DNA from: Owenweeksia sp. TMED14
GTDB lineage: Bacteria > Bacteroidota > Bacteroidia > Flavobacteriales > Schleiferiaceae
Reading direction: 5' to 3'
Length of the DNA: 64,000 nt
NCBI GenBank assembly: GCA_949529985.1
Contig: CATIRS010000032.1
Coordinates: 1 to 64,000, forward strand
Position numbers and translations under genes: made by a program. Below the pieces are notes generated by a model. That model was not told the origin of the DNA and ran no database searches. It was given only the letters and a program-made list of their open reading frames with translations. Shown piece after piece: positions 28,162 through 37,664 of the stretch. Numbering within the stretch: the stretch's first letter is position 1; each line of letters starts with the position of its first letter.

Positions 28162-30390
28162 CTAGCCGAAATAAACTTTATGGATTCGATAAGCCAAAGC
28201 TGACATATCTCTTAATTCAAGTGAAAGTTTCGTTTGCAAGTGAACTTGTCTTGTTGTGATTTCACCGCTTCGATATAAATTCAAGTCCATTTCTACAGCG
28301 CGGTTTATTTCCATAATAATATGCCTCTTTGAATTTATCAATTCGGCGTGAGGCTCTGGCTCACCATTCTCTAAAGCCCCCACAATTTTAGATACATACA
28401 CACTAAATAAAGCCAAGTTCTCCGAATAATTCATTGTAAAGGATCCGTGAGGAACTAGGTGAAGATTTGCCAAATGATTGTACTCTGACTCGACTGTTAC
28501 ATATGCACTTTGTTGAAAATCACATGCATAGTCGAAAGCGGTTAAATGCATCCTAGCAATATCTTTATTTTTATCTTCAAGCCTTTTCAGAACTCGGATT
28601 AAACGAAATTCTATTTCTTTCTGTCTTCTTCCCAAAATTTGGATCTCATTTAATAATTGCTTTAAATTTCTTTTATTATTTGAAAGTAGTAATTGACCTG
28701 ACATGGTGACAATTCCTGCAGAACGGCGCAAATCAGAAGCTATTAATAATCGACTTGCCGAAATAGGGTCATCGGTTGATGAGAGGTTATAAACTTCATC
28801 TTCCATAAGGTTCTCCGCTTTCATTTTTTTGGAAAAACCCATATGACTTCTTACGATTAATCCGATTGCAATAACCACTAGGATCAATACAGCGATAAAT
28901 TCACCATAAAAAAGAAACGTAGCAAAAATTGCCGCCGTAACAAAGGCAACAACAGCAGTTAGTAACCAGCCTCCAATTACGTTTAATACACCTGCCACTC
29001 TGTATACAGCACTTTCTTTTCCCCATGATCTATCTGCCAAGGTTGACCCCATTGACACCATAAAGACGACATATGTCGTAGAAAGAGGCAAACTTAAACT
29101 TGTTGCGTATGCGATTAGGGTTGAAGCAACCATTAGGTCTACACTGGCACGAAGAAGATCAAATGCTGGACGATCATTTTCTTTTACTTGACTTTTAACC
29201 TTTTCATAGACAGGTGTGACGAAACGAGAGTCGGTCCATGACCTAAATTTAGGTGAAGAAAATGATCTGATAAATGATGTCAAGTAACTAATAGAACTCA
29301 CCAAAGTCCTTGAGATTGGATTGGATTTAAATTTTTCAGACCCTTCACCTTGCCTAGACAACCCTATCTGGGTCGCCGAGACTTTGCGAGCTTTTGCACT
29401 AGTCCAAAGAGCCAAAATCATAATTACTCCCGAAATGGTCAACAAAAGAGTAGGCGTTGGAACTTTGGCCGCCATTGCATCCATCATTAAGTCATGGGCA
29501 TCTAGTCCAGATATTGAATAAATACCATATGCTTGAAAAGCTGCAACTGCAACACCTATAAAATTGACTAAATCATTGCCAGCAAAGGCCATTGCTAAAG
29601 AAAACGTACCCAATAAAACTATATATTTTAATGGGTTAGTTTTAAGCACAGAAATTAGATATTGACCTATTATTGTGCATATCGCAAACAATGCTATGAG
29701 TATATAATTCTGATGTTCCTGAATCATCTCCATAGATGACGGGCTCAGCAATGACGAACCTTTCAAACCTTTTAATAATAAAAAGTTAAAAATCAATGTT
29801 GCCGATAAACCGGTGAAGACACCACCAAATTTAGATAGCGTTGATTCCAACCGATATGAAAATACTAATCTTGCAAGCCATTGAACCAAGCAGCCAATCA
29901 AAAAGGCTATTCCAATGGACGAGAAAATCCCTTTAATTATTCGAAATGTACTTCCTACATTAATATATGCATCGAAATTAAACGGATCAAGTCCCGATTG
30001 AATCGAGGTTAAAAAGCCTATTGCCGCACCTGCTCCAAAAAGCTCAAAAACAAGTGAAACAGTAGTTGAGGTAGGAAATCCTAAGGAGTTATAGACATCC
30101 AAGAGAATCACATCTGTTAACATCACAGCTAAAAAAATGAACATCAAAGCATGATAACTAAAAAACTCAGGATGAAATACAGACTTTCTTGCCACTTCCA
30201 TCATACCACTAGAGAATGTTGTTCCCAATAAGACCCCTACACTGGCTACAATAAGTATAGTGCGCATACTCCCTGCCTTTGAACCTATCGATGGATTGAG
30301 GAAATTGACCGCATCATTACTTACGCCAACTACTAAATCTAAAGTAGCTAAACTGAAAAGTAATATTAGTAAGAGCACATATGGATCCAT
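28162..30390 (-). CDS. PiT family inorganic phosphate transporter with C-terminal PhoU-like domain
   Basis: A 742-residue membrane protein. The two PiT repeats are seen as [19 protein letters not shown] with [18 protein letters not shown], and [13 protein letters not shown] with [21 protein letters not shown]. Residues after about 540 form a soluble helical domain ([36 protein letters not shown]) resembling PhoU. PiT carriers import phosphate with cations; PhoU-like proteins usually restrain phosphate uptake, so the fusion probably puts transporter and brake in one chain. This long form is known in Bacteroidota. The -7 element only 5 nt before the ATG suggests a leaderless transcript. Confidence 0.92.
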   Translation of the reverse strand: MDPYVLLLILLFSLATLDLVVGVSNDAVNFLNPSIGSKAGSMRTILIVASVGVLLGTTFSSGMMEVARKSVFHPEFFSYHALMFIFLAVMLTDVILLDVYNSLGFPTSTTVSLVFELFGAGAAIGFLTSIQSGLDPFNFDAYINVGSTFRIIKGIFSSIGIAFLIGCLVQWLARLVFSYRLESTLSKFGGVFTGLSATLIFNFLLLKGLKGSSLLSPSSMEMIQEHQNYILIALFAICTIIGQYLISVLKTNPLKYIVLLGTFSLAMAFAGNDLVNFIGVAVAAFQAYGIYSISGLDAHDLMMDAMAAKVPTPTLLLTISGVIMILALWTSAKARKVSATQIGLSRQGEGSEKFKSNPISRTLVSSISYLTSFIRSFSSPKFRSWTDSRFVTPVYEKVKSQVKENDRPAFDLLRASVDLMVASTLIAYATSLSLPLSTTYVVFMVSMGSTLADRSWGKESAVYRVAGVLNVIGGWLLTAVVAFVTAAIFATFLFYGEFIAVLILVVIAIGLIVRSHMGFSKKMKAENLMEDEVYNLSSTDDPISASRLLIASDLRRSAGIVTMSGQLLLSNNKRNLKQLLNEIQILGRRQKEIEFRLIRVLKRLEDKNKDIARMHLTAFDYACDFQQSAYVTVESEYNHLANLHLVPHGSFTMNYSENLALFSVYVSKIVGALENGEPEPHAELINSKRHIIMEINRAVEMDLNLYRSGEITTRQVHLQTKLSLELRDMSALAYRIHKVYFG

Positions 30391-30395
30391 ACTTA

Positions 30396-30403
30396 CAAAA
30401 GTA
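30396..30403 (-). promoter_or_regulatory. Promoter -7 element for the PiT gene, implying a leaderless mRNA
   Basis: TACTTTTG on the minus strand is a perfect TAnnTTTG match ending 5 nt before the ATG at 30390. As transcription starts a few bases after this element, the mRNA would begin at or very near the start codon. No good -33 TTG is seen. Confidence 0.45.
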
Positions 30404-30476
30404 CTTCCTTAGGGAAAGCTTTAAGTTAATTCAAGATTATTTTTTAAAGATGCTTGAACTTATGTATCCTTGTGAT

Positions 30477-32381
30477 ATGAATCGACTTGAAAAAGAATCA
30501 AGCGCATACCTTTTACAACATGCAAACAATCCTGTAGATTGGTGGCCCTGGAGCGCGGAAGCAATGGAAACAGCGGCTTCTAGTGAAAAATGGATACTCA
30601 TAAGCATAGGCTATTCTGCGTGCCATTGGTGCCATGTAATGGAGAAAGAAATTTTTGAAGATCAAAATATTGCTTATTTAATGAACAAATATTTCATTAA
30701 TATAAAAGTGGATAGGGAAGAACACACCGATGTTGACCATGCCTATATGTCAGCGTCAATAGCTCTTACTGGAACTGGAGGCTGGCCACTAAATGTAGTC
30801 TGTCTGCCAGATGGCAGACCTATTTGGGCCAGTACATATATGCCAAAAAAAAATTGGATTAATGCAATAAATAAATTGCAGGAAGTCAAGCTGAAATCCC
30901 CGTCTCTGGCTGAAGAATATGCTGAGAAATTAATAGTTGCACTAAAAGAGGAGAAAGAGAAAAAATATCCTTTAAAAGAAATTCCGGGTTGGGAGATATT
31001 TAAAGAAAATATTTTTAAACGATGGGACGTAAAAAACGGAGGAACCAATGGGAGTCCGAAATTTCCAATGCCTCACACCCTGATGCAGTACTTATTAGCC
31101 GCTAAACTTCCTGGTTCTGAAAAACATGCAATAAATAGCCTTAAATACATATATCAGTCAGGAACTTATGATATCCTAAGAGGGGGACTCTTTCGGTATA
31201 GCACTGACGCTAAATGGATAATACCACATTTTGAAAAAATGTTATATGATAACGCATTATGGATTCGATTTACTGCAAAAGCATTTCATATAAATGGAGA
31301 TATTCTCGCTTATGAGTCTTTTAAATTAACTAAAAAATGGCTTTTCCGTGAGATGGAGCTTCCCTCAGGCTTGTTTTCCGCAGCGGTAGATGCAGACAGC
31401 GATGGTGAAGAAGGTAAAAGTTATATATGGACAGAGACTGAATTAGATTTAAGCCTAGGTGACTTATCAGAAGAGTTTAAAATAAATCTCCAAAAAAATA
31501 GTACTCAATTAGAAAACAGGGGCTGGATTTTACATTATTCGCAAGAAAAAAAAACAGACTCCAAATGGAATTTATCTCTGGAAAAACTGCGACTCATAGC
31601 GTTGAAAAGAAATCTCCCATTCATAGACAATAAAAGTATTTGTTCATGGAATGCATTAACATGTATTGCTCTTGTTGAAGGTTTTTTAGCCAGTGGTGAA
31701 GATTTCGAAAAGGTAAAAAAGTCATCACAAATTCATTGGGCAGAATTTCAATTAGAAAGTACTTACCCTATACACATAATCTATCCTGGGTCCTCGAAAA
31801 AGAATAAAGCATTCATTGACGATCTAGCATTCAGCGCAATGCTTGCACTAAGAATGAGCCAAGCAACTTTAGATTTAACGTGGTTAAAAAAATGCAGCCA
31901 TATTGTTAATCATATACTAGATAATTTTTCCGACGACTCTAAAAAAGATCATTTTTTATACTCGCCGCGTGATCATCCTAATCAAGCTTTCATAGACTTC
32001 GAGGATTGGGAGGACGATACGATTCCGTCTTCTCTGGCAGTCTTAGCAGAATGCCTTATTGTTACAGGACATTTGACGGGAAATGAAGAAAAGCGAAATC
32101 GTGGTGAGATTTTAGTTGAAAGGGCATGCAATAGGGGATTTAATTATCCAGATAGATATGCTAGCTGGATAAATCTATTGCCGTTTTCAAAAAGAGATTC
32201 CAAACATTTACTCTTATCAAGTGATCACAAAATTCACCCTCTACCTTTTTTTAAAAGTCCATTATGGGGACCTGGAATAAATGAAGATTTTTTGGGGCAA
32301 GTATGCAATATGGAATCTTGCCAAACTACATTTAGATCAATTAAAAATTTTCCATTGAATTGGGCTGGTGATTTAAAATAA
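30477..32381 (+). CDS. DUF255 thioredoxin-domain protein (YyaL / SPATA20 family)
   Basis: A 634-residue protein with an N-terminal thioredoxin-like DUF255 domain and a C-terminal (alpha/alpha)6-barrel-like region. Signature stretches are [18 protein letters not shown], the active-site-like [10 protein letters not shown] (CxxC), [12 protein letters not shown] and [11 protein letters not shown], and [11 protein letters not shown]. Its biochemical role is not established. The length is a little below the usual 670-700. The ATG at 30477 was chosen because it places the family motif 10 residues in; the in-frame ATG at 30381 lies inside the divergent PiT gene. A near-match -7 element TATCCTTG (30465-30472) ends 4 nt before it. 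Confidence 0.88.
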   Translation: MNRLEKESSAYLLQHANNPVDWWPWSAEAMETAASSEKWILISIGYSACHWCHVMEKEIFEDQNIAYLMNKYFINIKVDREEHTDVDHAYMSASIALTGTGGWPLNVVCLPDGRPIWASTYMPKKNWINAINKLQEVKLKSPSLAEEYAEKLIVALKEEKEKKYPLKEIPGWEIFKENIFKRWDVKNGGTNGSPKFPMPHTLMQYLLAAKLPGSEKHAINSLKYIYQSGTYDILRGGLFRYSTDAKWIIPHFEKMLYDNALWIRFTAKAFHINGDILAYESFKLTKKWLFREMELPSGLFSAAVDADSDGEEGKSYIWTETELDLSLGDLSEEFKINLQKNSTQLENRGWILHYSQEKKTDSKWNLSLEKLRLIALKRNLPFIDNKSICSWNALTCIALVEGFLASGEDFEKVKKSSQIHWAEFQLESTYPIHIIYPGSSKKNKAFIDDLAFSAMLALRMSQATLDLTWLKKCSHIVNHILDNFSDDSKKDHFLYSPRDHPNQAFIDFEDWEDDTIPSSLAVLAECLIVTGHLTGNEEKRNRGEILVERACNRGFNYPDRYASWINLLPFSKRDSKHLLLSSDHKIHPLPFFKSPLWGPGINEDFLGQVCNMESCQTTFRSIKNFPLNWAGDLK

Positions 32382-32389
32382 CAAGTTAA

Positions 32390-33118
32390 TTATTTTAAAC
32401 CCATTTCTGGGAGCCCAAGATTAGCCTTGCCAGGCTTATATACTTTTAAATAATTAGGAACCCAATTCACGAGACTGACAAAGTTTTTAGATTGCCATGC
32501 AGATAATGACAAAGGCAGACCATGCCTCGCCTCTGCATATCTAATTTCAGTATCCTTGAGGCCGGGCCAATATTTCATAGCTTTCTCTACCCCATCTCCA
32601 CTTGCCCAGATATCAGAATATTTTGACCAATTTTTAGGAATGGGTTGCTCATCCAATAAGAATGGCTCGTCTGCACTTAAACGATAAATATTCTCGTCAA
32701 ACATTGATGAATAAACCTCTAAACGTTTAGCATCCATAGCTGCCCAGAATCCGCCAATTTTTTGGTCTTGAGGGACACTGTCTTTTCCAGCATGAGCTAA
32801 AGCTGCCAAAGATGAATAAGCAATTAAAGGTATATTTAGTGGGAGTGCCAATCCTTTTGCCGCGGAAGCACCGATCCTTAGTCCAGTATATGACCCTGGA
32901 CCTCCAGCAAGACCAATAGCATCAATTTTTTTTATAGAAGATGGTTTATTTCCAAATGAGTCTTTTATCGCCCGATCAATAAGCATATGTAATTTTTCAG
33001 CATGACAAAACCCTGTTACTTCAATTTCAGATTCCGACCAAATGATGTCATCACCATTTGAAATAGCTACGCTGCACAATCTTGATGATGTCTCTATTAG
33101 AAGGAACTTTGGACTCAC
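32390..33118 (-). CDS. tsaB: tRNA threonylcarbamoyladenosine biosynthesis protein TsaB
   Basis: A 242-residue ASKHA-fold protein that pairs with TsaD to make t6A at position 37 of ANN-decoding tRNAs. The N-terminal FLLIETSSRLCSVAIS and the family motif GLAGGPGSYTGLRIGAS are present, as is WAAMDAKRLEVYSS. The start is a GTG (33116-33118), 10 nt after the adaptor gene stop, so it is the last gene of a tolC-hlyD-tsaB transcript. Linking a tRNA modification gene with an efflux pair has no obvious logic but I recall similar arrangements in Flavobacteriia. Confidence 0.95.
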   Translation of the reverse strand: MSPKFLLIETSSRLCSVAISNGDDIIWSESEIEVTGFCHAEKLHMLIDRAIKDSFGNKPSSIKKIDAIGLAGGPGSYTGLRIGASAAKGLALPLNIPLIAYSSLAALAHAGKDSVPQDQKIGGFWAAMDAKRLEVYSSMFDENIYRLSADEPFLLDEQPIPKNWSKYSDIWASGDGVEKAMKYWPGLKDTEIRYAEARHGLPLSLSAWQSKNFVSLVNWVPNYLKVYKPGKANLGLPEMGLK

Positions 33119-33128
33119 TGAATAATCG

Positions 33129-34355
33129 TTAAAATCTTACTGGATTTTCAACTTGAATATCATCTCCATGAGAGAGTTTACGACTTACCGCATCAAATGG
33201 CCCCCTTATGACCTTTTTTATATCGTCTATTCCTGATAATATTTGAATGAATTTTTCATCCTGAATCCCAGTCGTCACAGTATGCATTTGAGCTTTGTCA
33301 GATTCAGCTGTGAAAACCACTTCCAACATTTTATTTTTAACTAAAGAGTCCTCACGTGTTGTTACTGCTTCAACGGGAACACAAAGAACTTGAAATGCGC
33401 GACGGGTTCGTATGTCAACAGTGGCTGTCATTCCAGATAGCAATGGTTGTTCTCTACCCGGACTAGTTAACTCTAAATAACTGCTAGGTATTATTTGCAA
33501 TTTAACTTCAAAATTTGTTACCTGGTTTACGCCTGCTTGCTGCCCTTTAGCCGCAATACTTATTTCTGTTACTGTAGCTCTAAATTCGTGGCCCAGAAAA
33601 GCATCAACTCCAACGATAGCTGTATCACCCATGTGAACGCGAACAATATCATTTTCATTAACATCAATCAAAACCTCCATAATATCTAATTGAGAGACAT
33701 TCATCATTTCTGTTCCTGCCATTTGTGCCGTCCCAACAACTCTCTCTCCTACTTCAACACTCAATCCGGTGACAATTCCCTTCATTGGAGCTCTTATCAC
33801 TGTTCGTTTCAAATTATCTTTTGCCTCTTTTAAAGAACTCAAAGCACTTTGAAGCTGATATTCAGATGATTGAACTCCTAAATCTGCAACTTTATAAATA
33901 CGCTCTGCCCCATCCCATTCTGCCTGAGATAAAACTTTTTGAAGGTAAAGTGTCTCATTTCGTTTAAATATTTGTTGAGCCTCAATAAATTGAGCTTCTG
34001 ACTGATATTTTGCAGATCGCGCTATATTGACACTAGCAATAGTTCTACTAACAACAGATTGATAGATATCTGGATTAATTCTTAAAAGGACTTCACCTTT
34101 TTCTACAGATTGTCCTTCGCGGACATTTAACACAATTATTTCACCTGAAACCTCTGGAGATATTTTCACATCCAATTCAGGCTGTATTTTTCCAGAAGCA
34201 TTAACAGTTTCAATAATAGTATGTCGCTCAACCGTCGCTAATTCAACAATGATATCCGAACCTGTATTACCCCACCAGCCTTTTTTCTTGCCAATTATCC
34301 CAATTGTTCCGAAAACAACAATACTCAAGATTATAATTACAACACGTTTATTCAT
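33129..34355 (-). CDS. Efflux periplasmic adaptor subunit (HlyD/MFP family)
   Basis: A 408-residue membrane fusion protein anchored by an N-terminal segment (about 4-24). The barrel-sandwich/lipoyl halves are seen as KISPEVSGEIIVLNVREGQSV and VIRAPMKGIVTGLSVEVGERV, separated by a helical hairpin (about 95-185), followed by beta-barrel and membrane-proximal domains. It connects an inner-membrane pump to the TolC-like channel encoded 7 nt upstream. No ABC or RND pump gene adjoins the pair in this window, so the pump must be encoded elsewhere. The family layout resembles MacA-type adaptors. Confidence 0.9.
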   Translation of the reverse strand: MNKRVVIIILSIVVFGTIGIIGKKKGWWGNTGSDIIVELATVERHTIIETVNASGKIQPELDVKISPEVSGEIIVLNVREGQSVEKGEVLLRINPDIYQSVVSRTIASVNIARSAKYQSEAQFIEAQQIFKRNETLYLQKVLSQAEWDGAERIYKVADLGVQSSEYQLQSALSSLKEAKDNLKRTVIRAPMKGIVTGLSVEVGERVVGTAQMAGTEMMNVSQLDIMEVLIDVNENDIVRVHMGDTAIVGVDAFLGHEFRATVTEISIAAKGQQAGVNQVTNFEVKLQIIPSSYLELTSPGREQPLLSGMTATVDIRTRRAFQVLCVPVEAVTTREDSLVKNKMLEVVFTAESDKAQMHTVTTGIQDEKFIQILSGIDDIKKVIRGPFDAVSRKLSHGDDIQVENPVRF

Positions 34356-34362
34356 TTTCTTA

Positions 34363-35841
34363 TTAATTTTCTTGGACTGACTTTAGTGGAGACTTCATAT
34401 AAAATTTTAAAATGTAAGCCTTGAACTGGGCATCATATTTAGCACTTAAAGCATCAGAAACAGCAGCCAGATATGTATTTTGAACAGAAGAATAATCATA
34501 CACCGTTAAAGTTCCTTCTTGCCGACGAATAGTTGCATCAACAAAAGCTTTGTAAGAGGCATCTACAGTCTTCTGTGCTGCTATGTACTGTTTCCAAGCG
34601 GACGTTGCATCCGCATGACTACGTTCCACTGTTTGCTCAAAATTATCAACTTCTTGTTCATACTGGAGTTCGGCATTCATTCTGCCTATTTTAGCTCGCT
34701 TAATGGCATTAGAAATCTGAAAACCGTTAAAAATTGGTACGGATAAATTTAGCCCAACATACTGCCGGACATTTTCTGAAAGCTGAGTTTCTAATGTTTT
34801 TGATTCAACACCTAAAGGAACACGAACCTCAACAGGATGGTAAACCGAAACATTATCTCCAGAACTATTTAGCCAATATCCAATTTCTATAGCTTGAAGA
34901 TCACTGTAAATAATATCTATAGCCTGATCTGAATATGAGGTTGAAATTTGCCCGTTCATTGTAAGACGAGGCATTCTTTGAGCAATGGTTGCCTTTAGGC
35001 CAAAATCAGCAGATTCAATTCTTAACTGCGCAGCTTTAACATTTGGTTGAATATCCATAGAGGATGCAAATATTGCTTCTGGCCGAATACGAATAATTCG
35101 AGGCTGTTCCATAAGTTCATTTAAGCCGATCTCGGAAATAACAAACATATTCGTTTTCATTCCTATTCCTTGGGCTAGTATTAATTTCGATAAACCCAAT
35201 GAATTTTCAGCCGTCAAGTGACGCTGTTCATCTCGAGCTAATTGGGCCTCCATTTGAAGAAGCTCATTGGGAGAAATAGCTCCTGCTGCATTTAACTTTC
35301 TCAGTCGTGAAACTCCGATATCCGTAACTTTTAATTGCTCATTAGCTACTTTTAAAACTTCTTTTGCCATCAAAACCGAAAGATATTGAGATGCTGTATT
35401 AAGAGCAACTGTGTTAAGGGTATTGTCAAGATCATATTTAGCGATGAGAGTATTTACTTTCGCTTGTCTCCATGAATTCATGGTTTGAAAGCCGTCAAAT
35501 AAAATCGTACTAAATCCCAATCCCGCATTTGCTGAGGAAAGTGGAACACGAGCAATAATATTAGTTACTGGGTCGACCGTTAGGCCGGCATTCCAAAAAT
35601 TACCTGAATTAGCATTAATTTGAGGAAGCATTGCTCCGAATGCAGCAATATTATCAGATCTAGATGCTATGGTATTATTTCGTGCTTGGCGAACACCATA
35701 ATTATAGTCAAGGCCTTTTTGTACGCAATCATTCAAGGATAATACTAGAGTTTCTTGAGCAATCAAGTTTGTGCCTATAAAAATCATTGAAATAATAAGT
35801 GATTCTTTAAAAAAGAAATAAAAACGTGCGTTTAACACCAT
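34363..35841 (-). CDS. TolC family outer-membrane efflux protein
   Basis: A 492-residue outer-membrane channel protein with a signal peptide ending near NLIAQE, then the two repeated long-helix regions typical of TolC (LSLNDCVQKGLDYNYGVRQA, and QLSENVRQYVGLNLSVPIFN with GFQISNAIKRAK). The outer-barrel strand segment LSVPIFNGF is present in both halves (the first as AGLGFSTILFDGFQ). It is the first gene of the three-gene unit with the HlyD-like adaptor and tsaB. Exported substrate unknown. Confidence 0.92.
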   Translation of the reverse strand: MVLNARFYFFFKESLIISMIFIGTNLIAQETLVLSLNDCVQKGLDYNYGVRQARNNTIASRSDNIAAFGAMLPQINANSGNFWNAGLTVDPVTNIIARVPLSSANAGLGFSTILFDGFQTMNSWRQAKVNTLIAKYDLDNTLNTVALNTASQYLSVLMAKEVLKVANEQLKVTDIGVSRLRKLNAAGAISPNELLQMEAQLARDEQRHLTAENSLGLSKLILAQGIGMKTNMFVISEIGLNELMEQPRIIRIRPEAIFASSMDIQPNVKAAQLRIESADFGLKATIAQRMPRLTMNGQISTSYSDQAIDIIYSDLQAIEIGYWLNSSGDNVSVYHPVEVRVPLGVESKTLETQLSENVRQYVGLNLSVPIFNGFQISNAIKRAKIGRMNAELQYEQEVDNFEQTVERSHADATSAWKQYIAAQKTVDASYKAFVDATIRRQEGTLTVYDYSSVQNTYLAAVSDALSAKYDAQFKAYILKFYMKSPLKSVQEN

Positions 35842-35906
35842 TATGTCAGAATTGAATGAGTTCAGAATGTATAAATTACAATAATCATGCTAAAGATAGT
35901 TCTTAA

Positions 35907-36116
35907 CTATTTCTTGTCATGACGCCACCAAGCAAATGCTATGGCGCCAAGAATAAGATAAGGAAAAGCCATTAGGTATAGGATCCCCTCGTTTAAGCCC
36001 TCAGCCAATGTTCCTCCATTATCTGCATTGCTCTCTGCCGTTGCTTTACACATTGCACATTGACCTTTTAACCAAAACGACTGAATCAATAAGAGGAAAA
36101 GATAAAACTTCTTCAT
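35907..36116 (-). CDS. Small membrane protein with CxxC, end of the oxidase assembly operon
   Basis: A 69-residue protein. A signal or first membrane segment (MKKFYLFLLLIQSFWLKGQ) is followed directly by CAMCKATAES, a CxxC pair at residues 20 and 23 of about 69, then a polar stretch and a membrane segment (ILYLMAFPYLILGAIAFAWW) with a basic end. The ATG overlaps the DUF420 stop (ATGA). A longer in-frame start at 36197 would lie inside DUF420. I know no name for the family, but the place behind SCO and DUF420 and the exposed thiol pair fit a role in copper delivery or assembly of the oxidase CuA centre. That role is inference. Confidence 0.78.
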   Translation of the reverse strand: MKKFYLFLLLIQSFWLKGQCAMCKATAESNADNGGTLAEGLNEGILYLMAFPYLILGAIAFAWWRHDKK

Positions 36117-36661
36117 AAGATAGGATAATATGGCGCCATGAATAAATATACCAATACTCCCGTTATGGCTACGTACATCCATATCGGAAATGTCCACTTA
36201 ACCAGCTTTTTGTGAGCACTAATTTGGTTATTCCATCCTCGATAAATTGACATCATTGCCAGCGGCAATACAGGAATACTTAAAGTAATATGAGATATTA
36301 AAATCGTAAAATACAAAGGACGAATCCATCCTTCTCCACCAAAATGGGCATCTGGATTGGAAATATGTGAAACCACATAAGAAACTAAAAAGATAGCAGA
36401 TAGAAAAAAAGCTAGAACATTAGCGAGCCGATGTAACGATACGTTCTTACTCTTTATCATGCCAAATGCTATTAAAAGAAGAGCAGCTGTACATCCATTC
36501 AAGATAGCATGAAAAAAGGGAAGGCTTCTAATATTAGCATTCCCGAATTGGATTTTCCAATCTTCCGGAAGTAAAAATAACGATGCAACTGCTAGAGGAA
36601 CTATAATACTCAGACTTACAATCACTGGGATTACGAAGCGGTCATTTGGATGGGGTTTCAT
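36113..36661 (-). CDS. DUF420 family membrane protein
   Basis: A 182-residue membrane protein with four to five helices, of the DUF420 family found with cytochrome c oxidase genes (related to the CtaM assembly protein). Conserved His residues for cofactor binding are visible in LPFFHAILNG, LHRLANV, FTILISHITLS and SAHKKLVKWTFPIW. It overlaps the SCO gene by 4 nt upstream and the CxxC protein by 4 nt downstream. A role in oxidase assembly is the family expectation. Confidence 0.9.
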   Translation of the reverse strand: MKPHPNDRFVIPVIVSLSIIVPLAVASLFLLPEDWKIQFGNANIRSLPFFHAILNGCTAALLLIAFGMIKSKNVSLHRLANVLAFFLSAIFLVSYVVSHISNPDAHFGGEGWIRPLYFTILISHITLSIPVLPLAMMSIYRGWNNQISAHKKLVKWTFPIWMYVAITGVLVYLFMAPYYPIL

Positions 36662-37338
36662 TTACGGCCCATTTTTACTTTCCTGTGTTCTTTTATTAAA
36701 ACCCTTACATCATCTACAAGCTGATCTATCAAATAGGCTTCCGACAAATCATAAGCTCCTAAAATATTTCCTTGATCAGTTATTCGACTTCTAAGGTTCC
36801 CCTCCCAATCAATTATAACTGCAGACTGAGAATGGGCGTAACCACCATCAGATTCAGAATCCCTTAAAGCTGTTAAATAATATGCATTCGCCAAGTCATA
36901 TAACTCATCAGATTTTCCGGTTATAAATTTCCATTTATTTGATTCTTCTACACCTAAGTTATCCTTATAATCTTTAAGAATTTTTGGTGTATCCGTATTT
37001 GGATCCACAGTGCAACTGACAAAGACCAAATCTTTAAAACCATAGAGACGATCGTGAGCCTCTTTTAAATGAAAATTCATCGCTGGACAAATAGTCGGAC
37101 AGGTGGTAAAGAAGAAACTCAGGACAATAATCTTTCCAGAGGAAGAATCAGGAGTCCAATTAACATTATTCGAGGAAACAAACTGGGTTGAGTCAGAATT
37201 AAAATCAGGAGATCCTAGATTTTCTAGTGTCCTAAAATTAACAACTCCACTAACAGCTATTGAAACCAAGTACATCGACACTGGTATTATTAAAAGCCCC
37301 AACAAGAGAAGACGTTTACTAATTTTTGAATTCATCAA
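36658..37338 (-). CDS. SCO family copper chaperone
   Basis: A 226-residue SCO1/SenC protein, anchored by an N-terminal helix (about 9-30), with a thioredoxin fold outside the membrane. The copper-binding motif is TTCPTICPAM (CxxxC) and the partner His is in YAHSQSAVIIDWEG. SCO proteins bring copper to the CuA site of oxidase subunit II, encoded here at 60.2 kb. The gene overlaps the subunit IV gene and the DUF420 gene by 4 nt each. Nothing is missing from the motif set. Confidence 0.93.
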   Translation of the reverse strand: MMNSKISKRLLLLGLLIIPVSMYLVSIAVSGVVNFRTLENLGSPDFNSDSTQFVSSNNVNWTPDSSSGKIIVLSFFFTTCPTICPAMNFHLKEAHDRLYGFKDLVFVSCTVDPNTDTPKILKDYKDNLGVEESNKWKFITGKSDELYDLANAYYLTALRDSESDGGYAHSQSAVIIDWEGNLRSRITDQGNILGAYDLSEAYLIDQLVDDVRVLIKEHRKVKMGRK

Positions 37339-37655
37339 AATTCAAAAATATTTTGACCTTCAAAAATTAAAATAAAGGTTAAATAAGGAATTAGAATTAT
37401 TACCGGTAGATAAATAGAATATCGCAATGAATCTACTTCATATTTCAGATGCATAAAGTATTGAACAATATAGGCCGCTTTAACAAGAGTAAGTCCAATA
37501 AACAAAAGATTTAGAATAGAGGTACCAGCTAATGAAGTCAAAAGAATTTCTGGCTTGACTATTCCCAAAACAACTTCGATAGTAGTTATCGCAAGTAGAA
37601 GCCAAAATATTTTCCATATCCATGCTGTTCCTTGAGGTGAATCGTGATCTGACAT
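37335..37655 (-). CDS. Cytochrome c oxidase subunit IV family protein
   Basis: A 106-residue small subunit with three membrane helices, matching the bacterial COX4 family (IWKIFWLLLAITTIEVVLGI, TLVKAAYIVQYFMHLKYE). The Lys/Ala/YFMHLK segment is the characteristic block. It lies between subunit III and SCO genes and overlaps SCO by 4 nt. Its function is thought to be stabilisation of the catalytic subunits. Confidence 0.9.
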   Translation of the reverse strand: MSDHDSPQGTAWIWKIFWLLLAITTIEVVLGIVKPEILLTSLAGTSILNLLFIGLTLVKAAYIVQYFMHLKYEVDSLRYSIYLPVIILIPYLTFILIFEGQNIFEF

Positions 37656-37664
37656 AATAATTAA

